Shown here: positions 9,746 through 20,973 of the stretch, piece after piece | Layout of the letters: each line of letters opens with the position of its first letter | Numbering within the stretch: position 1 is the stretch's first letter | Source of the DNA: Pseudomonas agarici | Lineage (GTDB): Bacteria; Pseudomonadota; Gammaproteobacteria; Pseudomonadales; Pseudomonadaceae | Length of the DNA stretch: 64,000 nt | Direction of reading: 5' to 3' | NCBI RefSeq assembly: GCF_900109755.1 | Contig: NZ_FOAR01000006.1 | Span: 1-64,000 of the forward strand | The notes under the pieces: generated by a model | The model's input: the letters and a program-made list of their open reading frames with translations, nothing else | What the model was told of the DNA's origin: nothing | Database searches by the model: none | Made by a program: the position numbers and the translations under genes

Positions 9746-11074
9746 ATGGCTAAGCAAGGTGCTCTCTCAGCGCTCAGCAAAGGCGGGTTATCCGAGCTCT
9801 GGGCTCGACTGCGTTTTCTATTCCTGGCGATTATCGTCTACCGGATAGGCGCACACATCCCAGTTCCAGGTATCAACCCGGACCGGCTGGCGGACCTGTT
9901 TCGACAGAATGAGGGGACCATTCTTAGCTTGTTCAACATGTTTTCCGGCGGCGCGCTGGAGCGGATGAGTATCTTTGCATTGGGGATCATGCCGTACATT
10001 TCGGCATCGATCATCATGCAGCTGATGACCGCCGTCAGTCCGCAGTTGGAGCAGTTGAAGAAGGAAGGTGAGGCTGGTCGTCGCAAGATCAGCCAATACA
10101 CCCGCTATGGCACCGTTGTCCTAGCCCTTGTCCAGGCCATTGGCATGTCCATTGGTCTGGCTGGTCAGGGCGTCTCTTTTACTAATGACTTCGGCTTCCA
10201 TTTCGTCGCGGTGTCCACATTCGTGGCTGGCGCGATGTTCATGATGTGGCTGGGTGAGCAGATTACAGAGCGCGGTGTGGGTAACGGTATCTCGATGTTG
10301 ATTTTTTCGGGTATCGTTGCCGGTCTTCCGAGAGCGATCGGGCAGTCCTTCGAGTCTGCACGTCAGGGGGATATCAACATCTTCGCCCTGGTTGCCATCG
10401 GTTTGCTGGCGGTGGCGATCATCGGTTTCGTGGTGTTCATTGAGCGTGGCCAGCGTCGTATTGCTGTTCACTACGCCAAGCGTCAGCAGGGCCGTAAGGT
10501 TTTCGCTGCGCAGACAAGCCACTTGCCGCTGAAAGTGAATATGGCCGGTGTAATTCCTGCTATCTTCGCGAGCAGCATTTTGCTGTTCCCGGCTTCGTTG
10601 GGTGCCTGGTTCGGTCAGTCTGAAGGTATGGGCTGGTTACAGGACATCTCGCAGTCGATCGCTCCTGGTCAGCCGTTGAATATTCTGCTGTTTAGTGCAG
10701 GGATTATTTTCTTCTGCTTCTTCTATACGGCGTTGATGTTCAATCCGAAAGACGTAGCGGAAAACCTGAAGAAGTCCGGTGCCTTTATTCCGGGCATTCG
10801 TCCAGGCGAGCAGTCGGCGCGCTACATTGATGGCGTTCTGACCCGTTTGACCATGTTCGGTGCTCTTTATATGACGGCCGTGTGCTTGCTGCCCCAGTTC
10901 CTGGTGGTTGCGGCAAACGTTCCGTTCTACCTTGGCGGGACCTCGTTGCTGATCGTGGTCGTGGTTGTGATGGACTTTATGTCCCAAGTGCAATCGCACC
11001 TCGTTTCGCACCAGTATGAATCCCTGATGAAGAAAGCCAACCTGAAGGGCTACGGCAGCGGCATGCTGCGCTGA
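9746..11074 (+). CDS. secY: preprotein translocase subunit SecY
   Basis: 442 residues, ten transmembrane segments expected. Central channel of the Sec translocon in the inner membrane, working with SecE, SecG and SecA. Signature [12 protein letters not shown] lies at the first membrane segment, and [18 protein letters not shown] sequence follows near residue 80. Its start directly follows the rplO stop, so it is probably coupled to ribosomal protein translation. Confidence 0.98.
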
Positions 11075-11103
11075 AGTACCCCATAAGGTTCGAGGAGTTG
11101 GTG

Positions 11104-11220
11104 ATGAAAGTTCGTGCATCGGTGAAAAAGCTGTGCCGTAACTGCAAGATTATTCGCCGCGAAGGTGTTGTTCGAGTAATTTGCAGCGCGGAACCGCGTC
11201 ACAAACAGCGCCAAGGCTGA
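11104..11220 (+). CDS. rpmJ: 50S ribosomal protein L36 (zinc-binding type)
   Basis: 38 residues ([20 protein letters not shown]...), last gene of the spc set. The zinc ligands Cys11, Cys14, Cys27 and His33 are all present, so this is the zinc-containing form. A GAGGAG ribosome site lies just upstream. Confidence 0.97.
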
Positions 11221-11237
11221 GTGTGATCCGCTTGAAG

Positions 11238-11261
11238 CCCAGCAGCTAGTGCGCTGCTGGG
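11238..11261 (+). terminator. hairpin between rpmJ and rpsM (weak terminator or attenuator)
   Basis: CCCAGCAGC, a 6-base loop, GCTGCTGGG, then a T-rich but interrupted stretch. Probably a partial terminator at the spc/alpha junction. Confidence 0.6.
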
Positions 11262-11290
11262 TTGATTATTTGTTATTACAGCGATATTAT
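11262..11290 (+). promoter_or_regulatory. probable promoter of the alpha operon (rpsM-rplQ)
   Basis: TTGATT (11262-11267), 17 bases, TATTAT (11285-11290), abutting the hairpin at 11238-11261 and about 60 bases before rpsM. Confidence 0.6.
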
Positions 11291-11349
11291 CTCGCGCCCT
11301 ATTTCTTGGCTTCCGGGGCGTAGGTAGCTGTCAATTGGAGTCCCACTGA

Positions 11350-11706
11350 ATGGCCCGTATTGCAGGCGTTAACATTCCAGATAACAAGCACACTGTTATC
11401 TCGTTGACCTACATCTATGGTGTTGGTCGCACTACTGCGCAGAAAATTTGCGCAGTGACTGGGGTCAACCCAGCCGCAAAGATCAAGGATCTGAGCGACG
11501 AGCAGATTGAACAGCTGCGTGGCGAAGTGGCGAAGTTCACCACTGAAGGTGACCTGCGTCGCGAAGTCAACATGAAAATCAAACGCTTGATGGACCTGGG
11601 CTGCTATCGCGGTCTGCGCCATCGTCGTGGTCTGCCAGTACGCGGTCAGCGTACCAAGACCAACGCGCGTACTCGCAAAGGTCCGCGTAAGCCGATCCGC
11701 AAGTAA
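11350..11706 (+). CDS. rpsM: 30S ribosomal protein S13
   Basis: 118 residues, begins [15 protein letters not shown]13 contacts L5 in the intersubunit bridge and the P-site tRNA through its basic tail ([15 protein letters not shown]). First gene of the alpha operon. Confidence 0.98.
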   Translation: MARIAGVNIPDNKHTVISLTYIYGVGRTTAQKICAVTGVNPAAKIKDLSDEQIEQLRGEVAKFTTEGDLRREVNMKIKRLMDLGCYRGLRHRRGLPVRGQRTKTNARTRKGPRKPIRK

Positions 11707-11736
11707 TCGCACCAGCGAATCGACAGGAATCTAGTC

Positions 11737-12126
11737 ATGGCAAAACCTGCTGCTCGTCCTCGTAAGAAAATTAAAAAGACAGTGGTTGATGGCATCGCCC
11801 ACATCCACGCGTCTTTCAACAACACCATCGTGACCATCACCGACCGTCAAGGTAACGCTCTTTCCTGGGCTACCTCCGGTGGTTCGGGTTTCCGCGGTTC
11901 CCGCAAGTCCACCCCGTTTGCTGCTCAAGTAGCTGCTGAGCGTGCTGGTCAAGCTGCGCTGGAATACGGCCTGAAAAACCTCGACGTCAATGTCAAGGGT
12001 CCAGGTCCAGGTCGTGAGTCCGCTGTCCGTGCATTGAACGGCTGTGGCTATAAGATCGCCAGCATCACCGACGTGACGCCAATCCCGCATAACGGGTGCC
12101 GTCCGCCGAAGAAGCGCCGCGTGTAA
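11737..12126 (+). CDS. rpsK: 30S ribosomal protein S11
   Basis: 129 residues. Signature [19 protein letters not shown] and C-terminal [15 protein letters not shown] are intact. S11 lies on the 30S platform next to the Shine-Dalgarno helix. Confidence 0.98.
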   Translation: MAKPAARPRKKIKKTVVDGIAHIHASFNNTIVTITDRQGNALSWATSGGSGFRGSRKSTPFAAQVAAERAGQAALEYGLKNLDVNVKGPGPGRESAVRALNGCGYKIASITDVTPIPHNGCRPPKKRRV

Positions 12127-12144
12127 TCCAGGAGATTGTAAAGA

Positions 12145-12765
12145 ATGGCTCGTTACATTGGTCCAAAATGCAAACTGGCTCGTCGCGAAGGCACCGATCT
12201 CTTTCTGAAGAGCGGCGTGCGCGCTATCGAATCCAAGTGCAACATCGAAGCAGCACCTGGCATCCACGGCCAGCGCCGCGGTCGCCAATCCGACTACGGC
12301 ACCCAGCTGCGTGAAAAGCAGAAGGTCCGTCGTATTTATGGCGTTCTTGAGCGTCAGTTCAGCGGCTACTACAAAGAAGCCGCCGGCCGTAAAGGCGCAA
12401 CGGGTGAAAACCTGCTGCAGCTGCTCGAATGCCGTCTGGACAACGTCGTATACCGTATGGGCTTTGGTTCGACTCGTGCCGAATCCCGTCAACTGGTATC
12501 GCACAAGTCGATCAGCGTTAACGGCAAAACCGTAAACGTCCCGTCCTACCAGGTTCGTGCTGGTGACGTGGTGGCTATTCGTGAGAAAGCTAAGAATCAA
12601 CTGCGTATTGTCCAGGCTCTCGATCTGTGTGCCCAGCGTGGCCGCGTAGAATGGGTAGAAGTGGACACTGAGAAGAAGTCGGGCGTTTTCAAGAACGTTC
12701 CTGCTCGTAGTGACCTCTCCGCCGACATCAACGAAAGCCTGATTGTCGAGCTCTACTCCAAGTAA
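12145..12765 (+). CDS. rpsD: 30S ribosomal protein S4
   Basis: 206 residues. N-terminal S4 region followed by the RNA-binding S4 domain ([20 protein letters not shown], about residues 97-116). Primary assembly protein and, in enterobacteria, repressor of the alpha operon. Only two cysteines occur near the N-terminus, so a zinc-binding S4 is unlikely. Confidence 0.98.
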   Translation: MARYIGPKCKLARREGTDLFLKSGVRAIESKCNIEAAPGIHGQRRGRQSDYGTQLREKQKVRRIYGVLERQFSGYYKEAAGRKGATGENLLQLLECRLDNVVYRMGFGSTRAESRQLVSHKSISVNGKTVNVPSYQVRAGDVVAIREKAKNQLRIVQALDLCAQRGRVEWVEVDTEKKSGVFKNVPARSDLSADINESLIVELYSK

Positions 12766-12787
12766 GGGCTAGAAAATAGGTGCATCC

Positions 12788-13789
12788 ATGCAGATTTCGG
12801 TAAATGAGTTCCTGACACCCCGTCACATTGATGTGCAGGTTGTCAGTCCAACCCGCGCTAAGATTACCCTCGAGCCTCTCGAGCGTGGTTTTGGCCACAC
12901 CCTGGGCAACGCGCTGCGCCGCATTCTGTTGTCCTCAATGCCTGGCTGTGCAGTAGTCGAGGCCGAGATTGACGGTGTGCTCCATGAGTACAGCGCCATC
13001 GAAGGTGTACAGGAAGATGTCATTGAAATCCTGTTGAACCTTAAAGGTCTGGCTATCAAGCTGCACGGTCGTGACGAAGTTACGCTGACCTTGTCGAAGA
13101 AGGGTTCGGGGGTGGTTACCGCTGCCGATATTCAGCTGGATCATGATGTCGAGATCGTTAACCCCGATCACGTAATCGCCAACCTGGCGTCTAACGGCGC
13201 CTTGAACATGAGGCTCACCGTAGCTCGTGGTCGTGGTTATGAACCAGCAGACTCGCGTCAGAGCGATGAAGACGAAAGCCGCAGCATTGGTCGCTTGCAG
13301 CTTGACTCTTCGTTCAGCCCGGTTCGCCGTATCGCCTACGTGGTGGAAAACGCCCGTGTCGAGCAGCGCACCAACCTGGACAAACTGGTTATTGATCTGG
13401 AAACCAACGGTACCCTGGACCCTGAAGAGGCTATCCGGCGCGCTGCAACCATCCTGCAACAGCAGTTGGCTGCGTTCGTCGACCTCAAGGGTGACAGTGA
13501 GCCAGTGGTTATCGAGCAGGAAGACGAGATCGATCCGATCCTGCTTCGCCCGGTTGACGATCTGGAACTGACTGTACGTTCGGCTAACTGCCTTAAGGCG
13601 GAAAACATCTACTACATCGGCGACCTGATTCAGCGTACCGAAGTAGAGCTGTTGAAGACTCCGAACCTGGGCAAGAAATCCTTGACTGAAATCAAGGACG
13701 TTCTGGCCTCCCGCGGTCTGTCCCTCGGCATGCGCCTCGACAACTGGCCGCCTGCAAGTCTTAAGAAGGACGACAAGGCGACTGCCTGA
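12788..13789 (+). CDS. rpoA: RNA polymerase alpha subunit
   Basis: 333 residues. The N-terminal dimerisation domain holds [23 protein letters not shown] (about residues 31-53). The C-terminal domain, which binds UP elements and activators, holds [20 protein letters not shown] and the helix-hairpin-helix [15 protein letters not shown]. Lies between rpsD and rplQ as in most proteobacteria. Confidence 0.98.
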   Translation: MQISVNEFLTPRHIDVQVVSPTRAKITLEPLERGFGHTLGNALRRILLSSMPGCAVVEAEIDGVLHEYSAIEGVQEDVIEILLNLKGLAIKLHGRDEVTLTLSKKGSGVVTAADIQLDHDVEIVNPDHVIANLASNGALNMRLTVARGRGYEPADSRQSDEDESRSIGRLQLDSSFSPVRRIAYVVENARVEQRTNLDKLVIDLETNGTLDPEEAIRRAATILQQQLAAFVDLKGDSEPVVIEQEDEIDPILLRPVDDLELTVRSANCLKAENIYYIGDLIQRTEVELLKTPNLGKKSLTEIKDVLASRGLSLGMRLDNWPPASLKKDDKATA

Positions 13790-13831
13790 TCGTCGTAATC
13801 ACCGAACGTAATGTTTGGTAAGGAATGAACC

Positions 13832-14218
13832 ATGCGTCATCGTAAAAGTGGTCGTCACCTGAGCCGTACCAGCTCGCACCGCAAGGCCATGTTTCAAAAC
13901 ATGGCGGTGTCGCTGTTCGAGCACGAGCTGATCAAAACGACTCTGCCAAAAGCCAAAGAATTGCGCCGCGTAGCCGAGCCGCTGATCACTCTGGCCAAGG
14001 TAGACAGCTTGGCAAACCGCCGTCTGGCTTTTGATCGTACTCGTTCGAAAGCTATCGTTGGTAAGCTCTTCAATGATCTGGGCAAGCGTTACGCTACCCG
14101 TGAGGGTGGCTATCTGCGCATCCTCAAGTGCGGTTTCCGTGCTGGCGACAATGCGCCTATGGCTTACGTCGAATTGGTTGATCGTGCTACTGCCGGCGAA
14201 GCCGTATCTGCCGAGTAA
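13832..14218 (+). CDS. rplQ: 50S ribosomal protein L17
   Basis: 128 residues, begins [20 protein letters not shown], the L17 signature. Final gene of the ribosomal block; a strong terminator follows 20 bases after the stop. Confidence 0.98.
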   Translation: MRHRKSGRHLSRTSSHRKAMFQNMAVSLFEHELIKTTLPKAKELRRVAEPLITLAKVDSLANRRLAFDRTRSKAIVGKLFNDLGKRYATREGGYLRILKCGFRAGDNAPMAYVELVDRATAGEAVSAE

Positions 14219-14238
14219 AACGTCAGTCTGAAACGAAG

Positions 14239-14264
14239 AACCGGGCCTAGTGCCCGGTTTTTTG
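14239..14264 (+). terminator. rho-independent terminator after rplQ
   Basis: AACCGGGC, 5-base loop, GCCCGGTT, then a T-run. It closes the S10-spc-alpha region. Confidence 0.9.
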
Positions 14265-14291
14265 TGTTCGCTATCAAGATTTTGATTTTTA

Positions 14292-14328
14292 ATAGTTTTC
14301 GACTATTTGTTTATATTGTTTAATGAAT
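14292..14328 (+). promoter_or_regulatory. OxyR-like operator upstream of katA
   Basis: ATAG (14292-14295), 7 bases, CTAT (14303-14306) matches one half of the OxyR consensus (ATAG-N7-CTAT-N7-ATAG-N7-CTAT) exactly. At the right spacing the next quarter-sites are TATT and GAAT, which match poorly. Lies about 80-115 bases before katA in an AT-rich region. OxyR control of Pseudomonas catalases is established; binding here is inferred. Confidence 0.45.
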
Positions 14329-14409
14329 TTGTAGCTGTCATGTTCTTGGTCAATACTCCCTCCCAGCCGATTAGCCGGCAGTACCAAAACCGAGAGAGGA
14401 AGGATGAGC

Positions 14410-15858
14410 ATGAGCCAGAACAAAACGCTTACTACCGCCAGCGGTGTCCCCGTTACTGATAACCAAAACTCCCGTTCCGCAGGGCCGCGCGGCCCGCTAC
14501 TACTCGACGATTTTCACCTGCTCGAGAAGCTCGCCCATTTCAATCGCGAAAACATCCCGGAACGTCGCGTACATGCCAAAGGTTCGGGCGCCTACGGGAC
14601 TTTCACCGTCTCGAAGGACATTACCCAATACACCAGCGCCAAGTTGTTCGAATTCGTGGGTAAGCAGACCCCGACGTTCCTGCGTTTCTCCACCGTGGGC
14701 GGTGAGCGGGGTTCGGCGGATACCGAGCGCGACCCACGTGGTTTCGCCCTGAAGTTCTACACCGAAGAAGGTAACTGGGACATCGTTGGCAACAACACGC
14801 CAGTGTTCTTCATTCGCGATCCGCTGAAGTTTCCAGACTTTATTCACACCCAGAAACGTCTGCCACAAAGCAACCTGAAGAGCGCGCAGGCAGTGTGGGA
14901 CTTTTGGTCGCACTCACCCGAGGCGTTGCACCAGATCACCATCTTGTTCTCCGATCGCGGGATCCCGGACGGTTACCGTTATATGCACGGCTTCGGTAGC
15001 CACACCTACAGCTTGATCAGCGCCAAGGGTGAGCGTCACTGGGTGAAATGGCATTACAAGACAAAGCAGGGTATCAAGAACCTGACGCCGGCCGATGCCG
15101 CACGCCTTGCGGGTACGGACCCCGACTACGCGCAGCGCGATCTGTTCAGCGCTATCGAACGCGGTGAGTTCCCGAAGTGGGGCGTATACATTCAACTCAT
15201 GACCGAGGCCCAGGCAGCAGCGCATTATGAGAACCCGTTCGACGTGACCAAGACCTGGTCGCAGAAAGAGTTCCCATTGATCGAGGTCGGTGAGCTGGAA
15301 TTGAATCGCAATCCGCTGAACTACTTTGCCGAAGTCGAACAGGCGGCATTCGCCCCAAGCAATATGGTGCCAGGTGTCGGCTTGTCTCCGGACCGCATGC
15401 TGCAAGGTCGCGTATTTGCCTATGCTGATGCCCATCGCTACCGTATTGGCACCAATCACCAATACCTGCCGGTGAACGCGCCGCTGAGCCCGGTCAACAG
15501 CTACCAGCGCGACGGTTCCATGGCCCTTGGCAGCAACGGTGGCGCCGCACCGAACTATGAGCCCAACAGTTACGCCGATGCGCCGAAACAAGCCCCTCGC
15601 TACGCTGAGCCGGCCTTGGCTCTGAGCGGTGCGGCGGATCGTTACAATCATCGCGAGGATAACGACTACTTCAGTCATGCCGGTGCGCTGTTCCGGCTGA
15701 TGAATGAGGAGCAGAGAACCGTGCTGATCAACAACATTGCCGGCGCCATGGCAGGCGTTTCCGATGATGTGGTGCAGCGTCAGTTGCAGCACTTCTTCAA
15801 AGCCGACCCGGCTTATGGGGAACGCATCACAAAGGCGTTGGGCGTAGTGCTTAAGTAA
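14410..15858 (+). CDS. katA: monofunctional heme catalase KatA
   Basis: Converts hydrogen peroxide to water and oxygen. 482 residues from ATG 14410, a small-subunit (clade 3) catalase. Catalytic His55 lies in [13 protein letters not shown], the distal Asn at about 128 in [10 protein letters not shown], and the proximal heme Tyr in [11 protein letters not shown]. An ATG at 14404 is also in frame, but the AGAGGAAGG ribosome site is too close to it, so 14410 is preferred. No signal peptide is seen. It stands alone with its own terminator and lies before the ferritin gene, as katA and bfrA do in P. aeruginosa. An OxyR-like site lies upstream. Confidence 0.96.
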   Translation: MSQNKTLTTASGVPVTDNQNSRSAGPRGPLLLDDFHLLEKLAHFNRENIPERRVHAKGSGAYGTFTVSKDITQYTSAKLFEFVGKQTPTFLRFSTVGGERGSADTERDPRGFALKFYTEEGNWDIVGNNTPVFFIRDPLKFPDFIHTQKRLPQSNLKSAQAVWDFWSHSPEALHQITILFSDRGIPDGYRYMHGFGSHTYSLISAKGERHWVKWHYKTKQGIKNLTPADAARLAGTDPDYAQRDLFSAIERGEFPKWGVYIQLMTEAQAAAHYENPFDVTKTWSQKEFPLIEVGELELNRNPLNYFAEVEQAAFAPSNMVPGVGLSPDRMLQGRVFAYADAHRYRIGTNHQYLPVNAPLSPVNSYQRDGSMALGSNGGAAPNYEPNSYADAPKQAPRYAEPALALSGAADRYNHREDNDYFSHAGALFRLMNEEQRTVLINNIAGAMAGVSDDVVQRQLQHFFKADPAYGERITKALGVVLK

Positions 15859-15875
15859 GTCTAAACGAGAAGCAG

Positions 15876-15900
15876 AGCCGCCCGCATTTGGGCGGCTTTT
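15876..15900 (+). terminator. rho-independent terminator after katA
   Basis: AGCCGCCC, 6-base loop, GGGCGGCT, then TTT. Confidence 0.85.
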
Positions 15901-16014
15901 CGCTTCTGTTCGACGATTTTTCTCTATTATTTTTCATTTTCCTGCTGCTTTTGCAGTGACCTTCCGGTCGGCTTGGTTCAAACTACAACCTTTCAAGCAG
16001 GGAGATGTGGGGCG

Positions 16015-16479
16015 ATGCAAGGTCACCCGGACGTAATCGATTACCTCAACACGTTGCTGACAGGTGAACTGGCGGCCCGTGATCAATATTTCATTCATTC
16101 GCGGATGTATGAGGACTGGGGCTTGAGCAAGCTCTACGAGCGCATCAATCACGAAATGGAAGAAGAGGCGCAACACGCCGATGCCTTGATCCGTCGAATT
16201 CTGATGCTTGAAGGCACACCACGCATGCGCCCTGACGAACTCGATACTGGTACCACGGTGCCTGAGATGCTTGCCAGTGATTTGCGCCTTGAACACAAGG
16301 TACGTGCCGCTCTGTGCAAGGGCATCAAGCTCTGCGAGCAGCACAAGGACTATGCGACTCGTGAGATCCTGCGTGTGCAGTTGGCCGACACCGAAGAAGA
16401 TCACACCTACTGGTTGGAGAAACAATTGGGTCTGATCCAGTCCATTGGTCTGGAAAACTATCTGCAATCGCAGTTCTGA
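16015..16479 (+). CDS. ftnA: bacterial ferritin of the FtnA type (often annotated bacterioferritin, bfr/bfrA)
   Basis: 154 residues from ATG 16015 ([20 protein letters not shown]); earlier in-frame codons back to 15973 lack ferritin similarity. Iron-storing 24-mer subunit with a di-iron ferroxidase centre: ELAARDQYF in helix A, EEAQHAD in helix B and DTEEDH in helix D. The residue matching heme-ligand Met52 of E. coli bacterioferritin (HESIDEMKHAD) is Ala here ([11 protein letters not shown]). It should therefore not bind heme at the dimer interface, like P. aeruginosa FtnA. Located between katA and uvrA as in P. aeruginosa, linking iron storage with peroxide defence. Confidence 0.9.
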   Translation: MQGHPDVIDYLNTLLTGELAARDQYFIHSRMYEDWGLSKLYERINHEMEEEAQHADALIRRILMLEGTPRMRPDELDTGTTVPEMLASDLRLEHKVRAALCKGIKLCEQHKDYATREILRVQLADTEEDHTYWLEKQLGLIQSIGLENYLQSQF

Positions 16480-16487
16480 TGCCGACC

Positions 16488-16532
16488 AACAAAAAGCCCC
16501 ACTGACCTATCAGGTTCGTGGGGCTTTTTGTT
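16488..16532. terminator. bidirectional terminator between ftnA and uvrA
   Basis: AACAAAAAGCCCCAC and GTGGGGCTTTTTGTT arms of 15 bases flank an inner CCTATCAGG stem. A-run on the left and T-run on the right serve both convergent genes. Confidence 0.9.
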
Positions 16533-16541
16533 AGTCGCGGT

Positions 16542-19376
16542 TTACGCCCGGTCGCGAAGCAACAACGGTTTGAGATAGTGGCCGGTGTATGACTGCGGCA
16601 TTTGCGCTACCTGCTCCGGAGTCCCCACCGCGATGATCTGGCCACCTTTTGAGCCGCCTTCGGGACCCAGGTCCACCAGCCAATCGGCGGTCTTGATCAC
16701 ATCCAGGTTGTGCTCGATTACCACCACGGTATTGCCATGGTCGCGCAGGCGGTGAAGTACATCTAGGAGTTGCTGGATATCCGCGAAGTGCAGGCCGGTG
16801 GTCGGCTCGTCGAGGATATACAGCGTCTTGCCGGTGTCGCGCTTGGACAGCTCGCGTGACAGCTTGACCCGCTGCGCTTCACCACCGGATAGGGTTGTCG
16901 CCGACTGACCCAGCTTGATGTACGACAGGCCAACATCCTTCAACGTCTGCAGCTTGCGCGCCAGGGCGGGCACGGCGTCGAAGAACTCACGCGCCTCCTC
17001 GATGGTCATCTCCAGCACCTCGTGGATGCTCTTGCCCTTGTACTTGATTTCCAGGGTCTCGCGGTTGTAGCGCTTGCTCTTGCAGACATCGCAGGGGACG
17101 TAGATGTCCGGCAGGAAGTGCATCTCTACCTTGATCAGACCATCGCCCTGGCAGGCTTCACAGCGCCCGCCCTTGACATTGAACGAAAAGCGCCCCGGCC
17201 CATAGCCTCGGGAGCGGGATTCCGGTACCCCGGCGAACAACTCGCGAATAGGTGTGAACAGGCCGGTATAGGTCGCGGGGTTCGAACGCGGGGTGCGCCC
17301 GATGGGGCTTTGATCGATATCCACCACCTTGTCCAGGTGCTGCAGGCCGTTGATGCTGTCGTGAGCCGCGGCTTCCAGTGTCGTCGCACCATTGAGGGCG
17401 GTGGCACTGAGGGGAAACAGGGTGTTGTTGATCAGCGTCGACTTGCCCGAGCCGGACACACCAGTCACGCAGGTCAGCAGGCCGATCGGAATCTCCAGGT
17501 CGACATTGCGCAGGTTATTGCCGCGGGCGCCCTTGACGGTCAGCGACAGCTTTTTGTTGCGTGGCGTGCGTTTGGCTGGGATCGCGATCTTCATCCGGCC
17601 CGACAGGTACTTGCCTGTCAGGGAATCAGGATGTGCCATGACTTCGGCTGCCGTGCCCTGGGCGACGATATGTCCGCCATGGACACCGGCGCCCGGGCCG
17701 ATATCCACCACGTAATCAGCCAGACGAATGGCGTCCTCATCGTGTTCGACGACGATCACCGTGTTGCCGATATCACGCAGGTGCTTCAGGGTGCCCAGCA
17801 GGCGGTCGTTGTCGCGCTGATGGAGGCCGATGGACGGCTCGTCGAGGATGTACATCACCCCGACCAGGCCGGCGCCGATCTGGCTGGCCAGACGAATGCG
17901 CTGGGCTTCGCCGCCGGACAGGGTGTCGGCGCTGCGGTCGAGGGTCAAGTAATCGAGGCCGACGTTGACCAGGAATTGCAGGCGCTCGCGAATTTCCTTA
18001 AGGATCTTCTCGGCAATTTCCCCGCGCCGTCCGGTCAGTTTAAGCGTGCCGAAGTAGTCGGTGGCATCGCCGATCGGCAAGTTGGTCACGGCGGGCAGGG
18101 TCTTCTCCCCGACCCACACATGCCGGGCCTCGCGACGCAGGCGAGTGCCGCGGCAATCCGGGCACGGCTGGGTGCTGAGGAGCTTGGCCAGCTCCTCGCG
18201 CACGGTGGCCGATTCGGTTTCACGGTAGCGCCGCTCCAGGTTTGGCACGATGCCTTCGAACGGGTGCGAACGCTTGACGATGTCGCCTCGGTCGTTAAGG
18301 TACTTGAAGTCGACGTTCTGGCTGCCGCTGCCTTGCAGCAGCAGCTTTTGCTGGTCCGCCGGCAACGTGTTGAATGGCACCTCCAGGCCGAAGCCGTAGT
18401 GGGACGCCAGCGACCCGAGCATCTGGAAGTAATAGACATTGCGCCGGTCCCAGCCGCGTATCGCGCCTTCGGCCAGGGTCAGTTCGCCATTGACCAGGCG
18501 TTTGATGTCGAAGAACTGCTTTACCCCCAGGCCATCACACGTCGGGCAGGCCCCGGCCGGGTTGTTGAAGGAGAACAGCTTGGGTTCCAGCTCGCTGATG
18601 GCGTGGCCGCAGATCGGGCAGGCGAAGCGCGCGGAGAAAATCATTTCCTCGCCCGGCTCGTCGTCCATCGGTGCCACCAGCGCGATGCCGTCCGCCAGCT
18701 TCAGCGCGGTCTCGAAGGATTCGGCCAGGCGTTGTTGCAGATCGCCGCGAACCTTGAAGCGGTCCACCACCACATCGATGGAGTGCTTCTTCTGTTTATC
18801 GAGCTTGGGCACTTCATCCAGCTCGCAGAGCCGGCCATTGACCCGCGCCCGGACAAAGCCCTGGGCTCGCAATTCCTCGAACACCGACAGGTGTTCGCCC
18901 TTGCGTTCGCGGACCACGGGTGCCAACAGCATCAGCTTGGCGCCTTCGGGCTGAGCCAGGACCAGATCGACCATCTGGCTGACGGTCTGCGCCTCCAGCG
19001 GGATATCGTGGTCCGGACAGCGCGGCATACCCACGCGGGCATACAGCAGACGCAGGTAGTCGTAGATCTCGGTGATGGTACCGACCGTCGAACGTGGGTT
19101 GTGCGAGGTCGATTTCTGCTCGATGGAAATGGCCGGCGAGAGGCCTTCGATGGTATCGACGTCGGGCTTTTCCATCATCGACAGAAATTGTCGGGCGTAG
19201 GCCGACAGCGATTCTACGTAGCGGCGCTGGCCTTCGGCATACAAGGTATCGAATGCCAGGGAAGACTTGCCGGACCCGGATAGACCGGTAATCACGATCA
19301 GTTTGTCCCGGGGCAGGGTCAGGTCGATATTTTTCAAGTTGTGGGTTCGAGCCCCACGAATCAGGATCTTGTCCAA
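16542..19376 (-). CDS. uvrA: excinuclease ABC subunit A
   Basis: 944 residues. Damage-recognition ATPase of nucleotide excision repair, acting as a dimer with UvrB. Two ABC ATPase modules: first Walker A GLSGSGKS (residues 31-38), second GVSGSGKS near residue 640, each with a signature ([16 protein letters not shown] and [15 protein letters not shown]). Zinc-finger cysteines occur as CPICG...CPTC and CEAC...CDVC. The start is inferred to be TTG at 19376 ([16 protein letters not shown]), with GAGG five bases upstream; no ATG or GTG gives the conserved N-terminus. An open frame continues 96 codons further upstream but that part is not UvrA. Confidence 0.97.
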   Translation of the reverse strand: MDKILIRGARTHNLKNIDLTLPRDKLIVITGLSGSGKSSLAFDTLYAEGQRRYVESLSAYARQFLSMMEKPDVDTIEGLSPAISIEQKSTSHNPRSTVGTITEIYDYLRLLYARVGMPRCPDHDIPLEAQTVSQMVDLVLAQPEGAKLMLLAPVVRERKGEHLSVFEELRAQGFVRARVNGRLCELDEVPKLDKQKKHSIDVVVDRFKVRGDLQQRLAESFETALKLADGIALVAPMDDEPGEEMIFSARFACPICGHAISELEPKLFSFNNPAGACPTCDGLGVKQFFDIKRLVNGELTLAEGAIRGWDRRNVYYFQMLGSLASHYGFGLEVPFNTLPADQQKLLLQGSGSQNVDFKYLNDRGDIVKRSHPFEGIVPNLERRYRETESATVREELAKLLSTQPCPDCRGTRLRREARHVWVGEKTLPAVTNLPIGDATDYFGTLKLTGRRGEIAEKILKEIRERLQFLVNVGLDYLTLDRSADTLSGGEAQRIRLASQIGAGLVGVMYILDEPSIGLHQRDNDRLLGTLKHLRDIGNTVIVVEHDEDAIRLADYVVDIGPGAGVHGGHIVAQGTAAEVMAHPDSLTGKYLSGRMKIAIPAKRTPRNKKLSLTVKGARGNNLRNVDLEIPIGLLTCVTGVSGSGKSTLINNTLFPLSATALNGATTLEAAAHDSINGLQHLDKVVDIDQSPIGRTPRSNPATYTGLFTPIRELFAGVPESRSRGYGPGRFSFNVKGGRCEACQGDGLIKVEMHFLPDIYVPCDVCKSKRYNRETLEIKYKGKSIHEVLEMTIEEAREFFDAVPALARKLQTLKDVGLSYIKLGQSATTLSGGEAQRVKLSRELSKRDTGKTLYILDEPTTGLHFADIQQLLDVLHRLRDHGNTVVVIEHNLDVIKTADWLVDLGPEGGSKGGQIIAVGTPEQVAQMPQSYTGHYLKPLLLRDRA

Positions 19377-19566
19377 GGTTGCCTCGCGCGGCAGGCGGTA
19401 AACGCAGGAGTATAAGGCTAAATACTGGATGGATGCACACTGTCGCCGCACAGTATTACAGACTTGCATGACAAGATGCCGAACGAGTTCACGACAAAGC
19501 GTCGTCCTATACCCCCTCAAACGATGGGACTGATAGAATCGCTGCCGGTTCACACGAGGTTTTTCC

Positions 19567-20964
19567 ATGCACGATCCCCACAGCGAACGCATGAGTGGCG
19601 GCGAGACCCGCGCGGCAAGTGGTCTGGCCCTGGTGTTCGCGTTTCGCATGCTCGGTATGTTCATGGTCTTGCCGGTCCTGGCGACTTACGGGATGGATCT
19701 GGCCGGAGCGACACCGGCACTGATCGGCTTGGCCATCGGCGCCTATGGGTTGACCCAGGCATTGTTCCAGATTCCGTTCGGGATCATTTCCGACCGTATC
19801 GGCCGACGCCCGGTGATCTATCTGGGACTGATCGTGTTTGCCCTCGGCAGCGTGTTGGCGGCCAACGCCGACTCGATCTGGGGGGTGATCGCCGGTCGGG
19901 TCCTGCAAGGTGCCGGAGCGATTTCCGCAGCGGTCATGGCCTTGCTCTCGGACCTCACCCGCGAACAGCACCGGACCAAGGCCATGGCCATGATTGGTAT
20001 GACCATCGGTTTGTCGTTTGCCGTGGCGATGGTCGTCGGCCCCTTGCTGACCCGTGTCTTCGGCCTGTCGGGGCTGTTCCTGGCGACCGGCGGGATGGCG
20101 CTGGTGGGTATCCTGATCGTCGCCTTCATGGTGCCCAAGTCCACCGGACCGTTGCAGCATCGCGAGTCCGGGGTGGCGCGCCAGGCGTTGATCCCGACGC
20201 TCAAGCACCCGGACCTGCTGCGCCTGGACCTGGGGATCTTCGTATTGCACGCGATGCTGATGTCGAGCTTCGTCGCTTTGCCGCTGGCGTTGGTTGAAAA
20301 GGCCGGCCTGCCCAAAGAGCAACACTGGTGGGTGTACCTGACCGCCTTACTGATTTCTTTCTTCGCCATGATCCCCTTCATCATCTACGGCGAGAAGAAA
20401 CGCAAAATGAAACGAGTTTTACTCGGCGCCGTGACGACTTTGATGGTCACTGAGCTATTCTTCTGGGAGTTCGGCGACAGTTTGCGGGCCCTGGTAATCG
20501 GTACGGTGGTGTTCTTCATCGCCTTCAACCTGCTGGAAGCTTCGCTGCCGTCGCTGATCAGCAAGGTTTCACCGGCTGGCGGCAAGGGCACGGCGATGGG
20601 GGTGTACTCCACCAGCCAGTTCCTTGGCTCGGCACTCGGCGGTATCCTGGGTGGCTGGATGTTCCAGCATGGCGGCTTGTCGGCAGTATTCCTTGGGTGT
20701 GCCGCTCTGGCTGCCCTCTGGCTGGCCTTTGCTGTTACCATGCGTGAACCTCCCTATGTGACGAGCCTGCGTTTGCCGTTATCGCCCGAGGCGATCCGCG
20801 AAGCCGGTCTGGTCGAGCGCTTGTTGGCCGTCGTAGGGGTAACAGATGCAGTGGTGGTGGTCGAAGAGGCCGCCATTTACATCAAATTAGACACCGAATT
20901 GTTGGATCGCACGACCCTTGAGCGCCTGGTCAATGAGCCAGTGGCGCAAACGTGCGAAGCCTAG
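19567..20964 (+). CDS. MFS transporter of the YajR type
   Basis: 465 residues, about twelve transmembrane segments. The MFS motif A between segments 2 and 3 reads [16 protein letters not shown]. The C-terminal soluble part (about residues 395-455, [22 protein letters not shown]) fits the ferredoxin-like YAM domain of E. coli YajR. Substrate unknown; likely a proton-driven exporter in the inner membrane. Divergent from uvrA and 9 bases before ssb, the same order as in P. aeruginosa. Confidence 0.85.
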   Translation: MHDPHSERMSGGETRAASGLALVFAFRMLGMFMVLPVLATYGMDLAGATPALIGLAIGAYGLTQALFQIPFGIISDRIGRRPVIYLGLIVFALGSVLAANADSIWGVIAGRVLQGAGAISAAVMALLSDLTREQHRTKAMAMIGMTIGLSFAVAMVVGPLLTRVFGLSGLFLATGGMALVGILIVAFMVPKSTGPLQHRESGVARQALIPTLKHPDLLRLDLGIFVLHAMLMSSFVALPLALVEKAGLPKEQHWWVYLTALLISFFAMIPFIIYGEKKRKMKRVLLGAVTTLMVTELFFWEFGDSLRALVIGTVVFFIAFNLLEASLPSLISKVSPAGGKGTAMGVYSTSQFLGSALGGILGGWMFQHGGLSAVFLGCAALAALWLAFAVTMREPPYVTSLRLPLSPEAIREAGLVERLLAVVGVTDAVVVVEEAAIYIKLDTELLDRTTLERLVNEPVAQTCEA

Positions 20965-20973
20965 GAGAATGTT

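Noticed and set aside
17022..19283. Long open frame (753 codons) on the + strand
   Set aside because: It lies wholly antisense to uvrA, has no ribosome site, and its product is low-similarity Gln/Ala/Val-rich sequence expected from the reverse of a high-GC gene. Similar shadows occur opposite lhr (37739-39193, 39554-40750).
19421..19454. Possible LexA (SOS) boxes upstream of uvrA
   Set aside because: CTG-N10-CAC near 19425 lacks the final G of the CTG-N10-CAG core, and ACTGT-N6-ACAGT at 19439-19454 has the wrong spacing. Neither is good enough to call.
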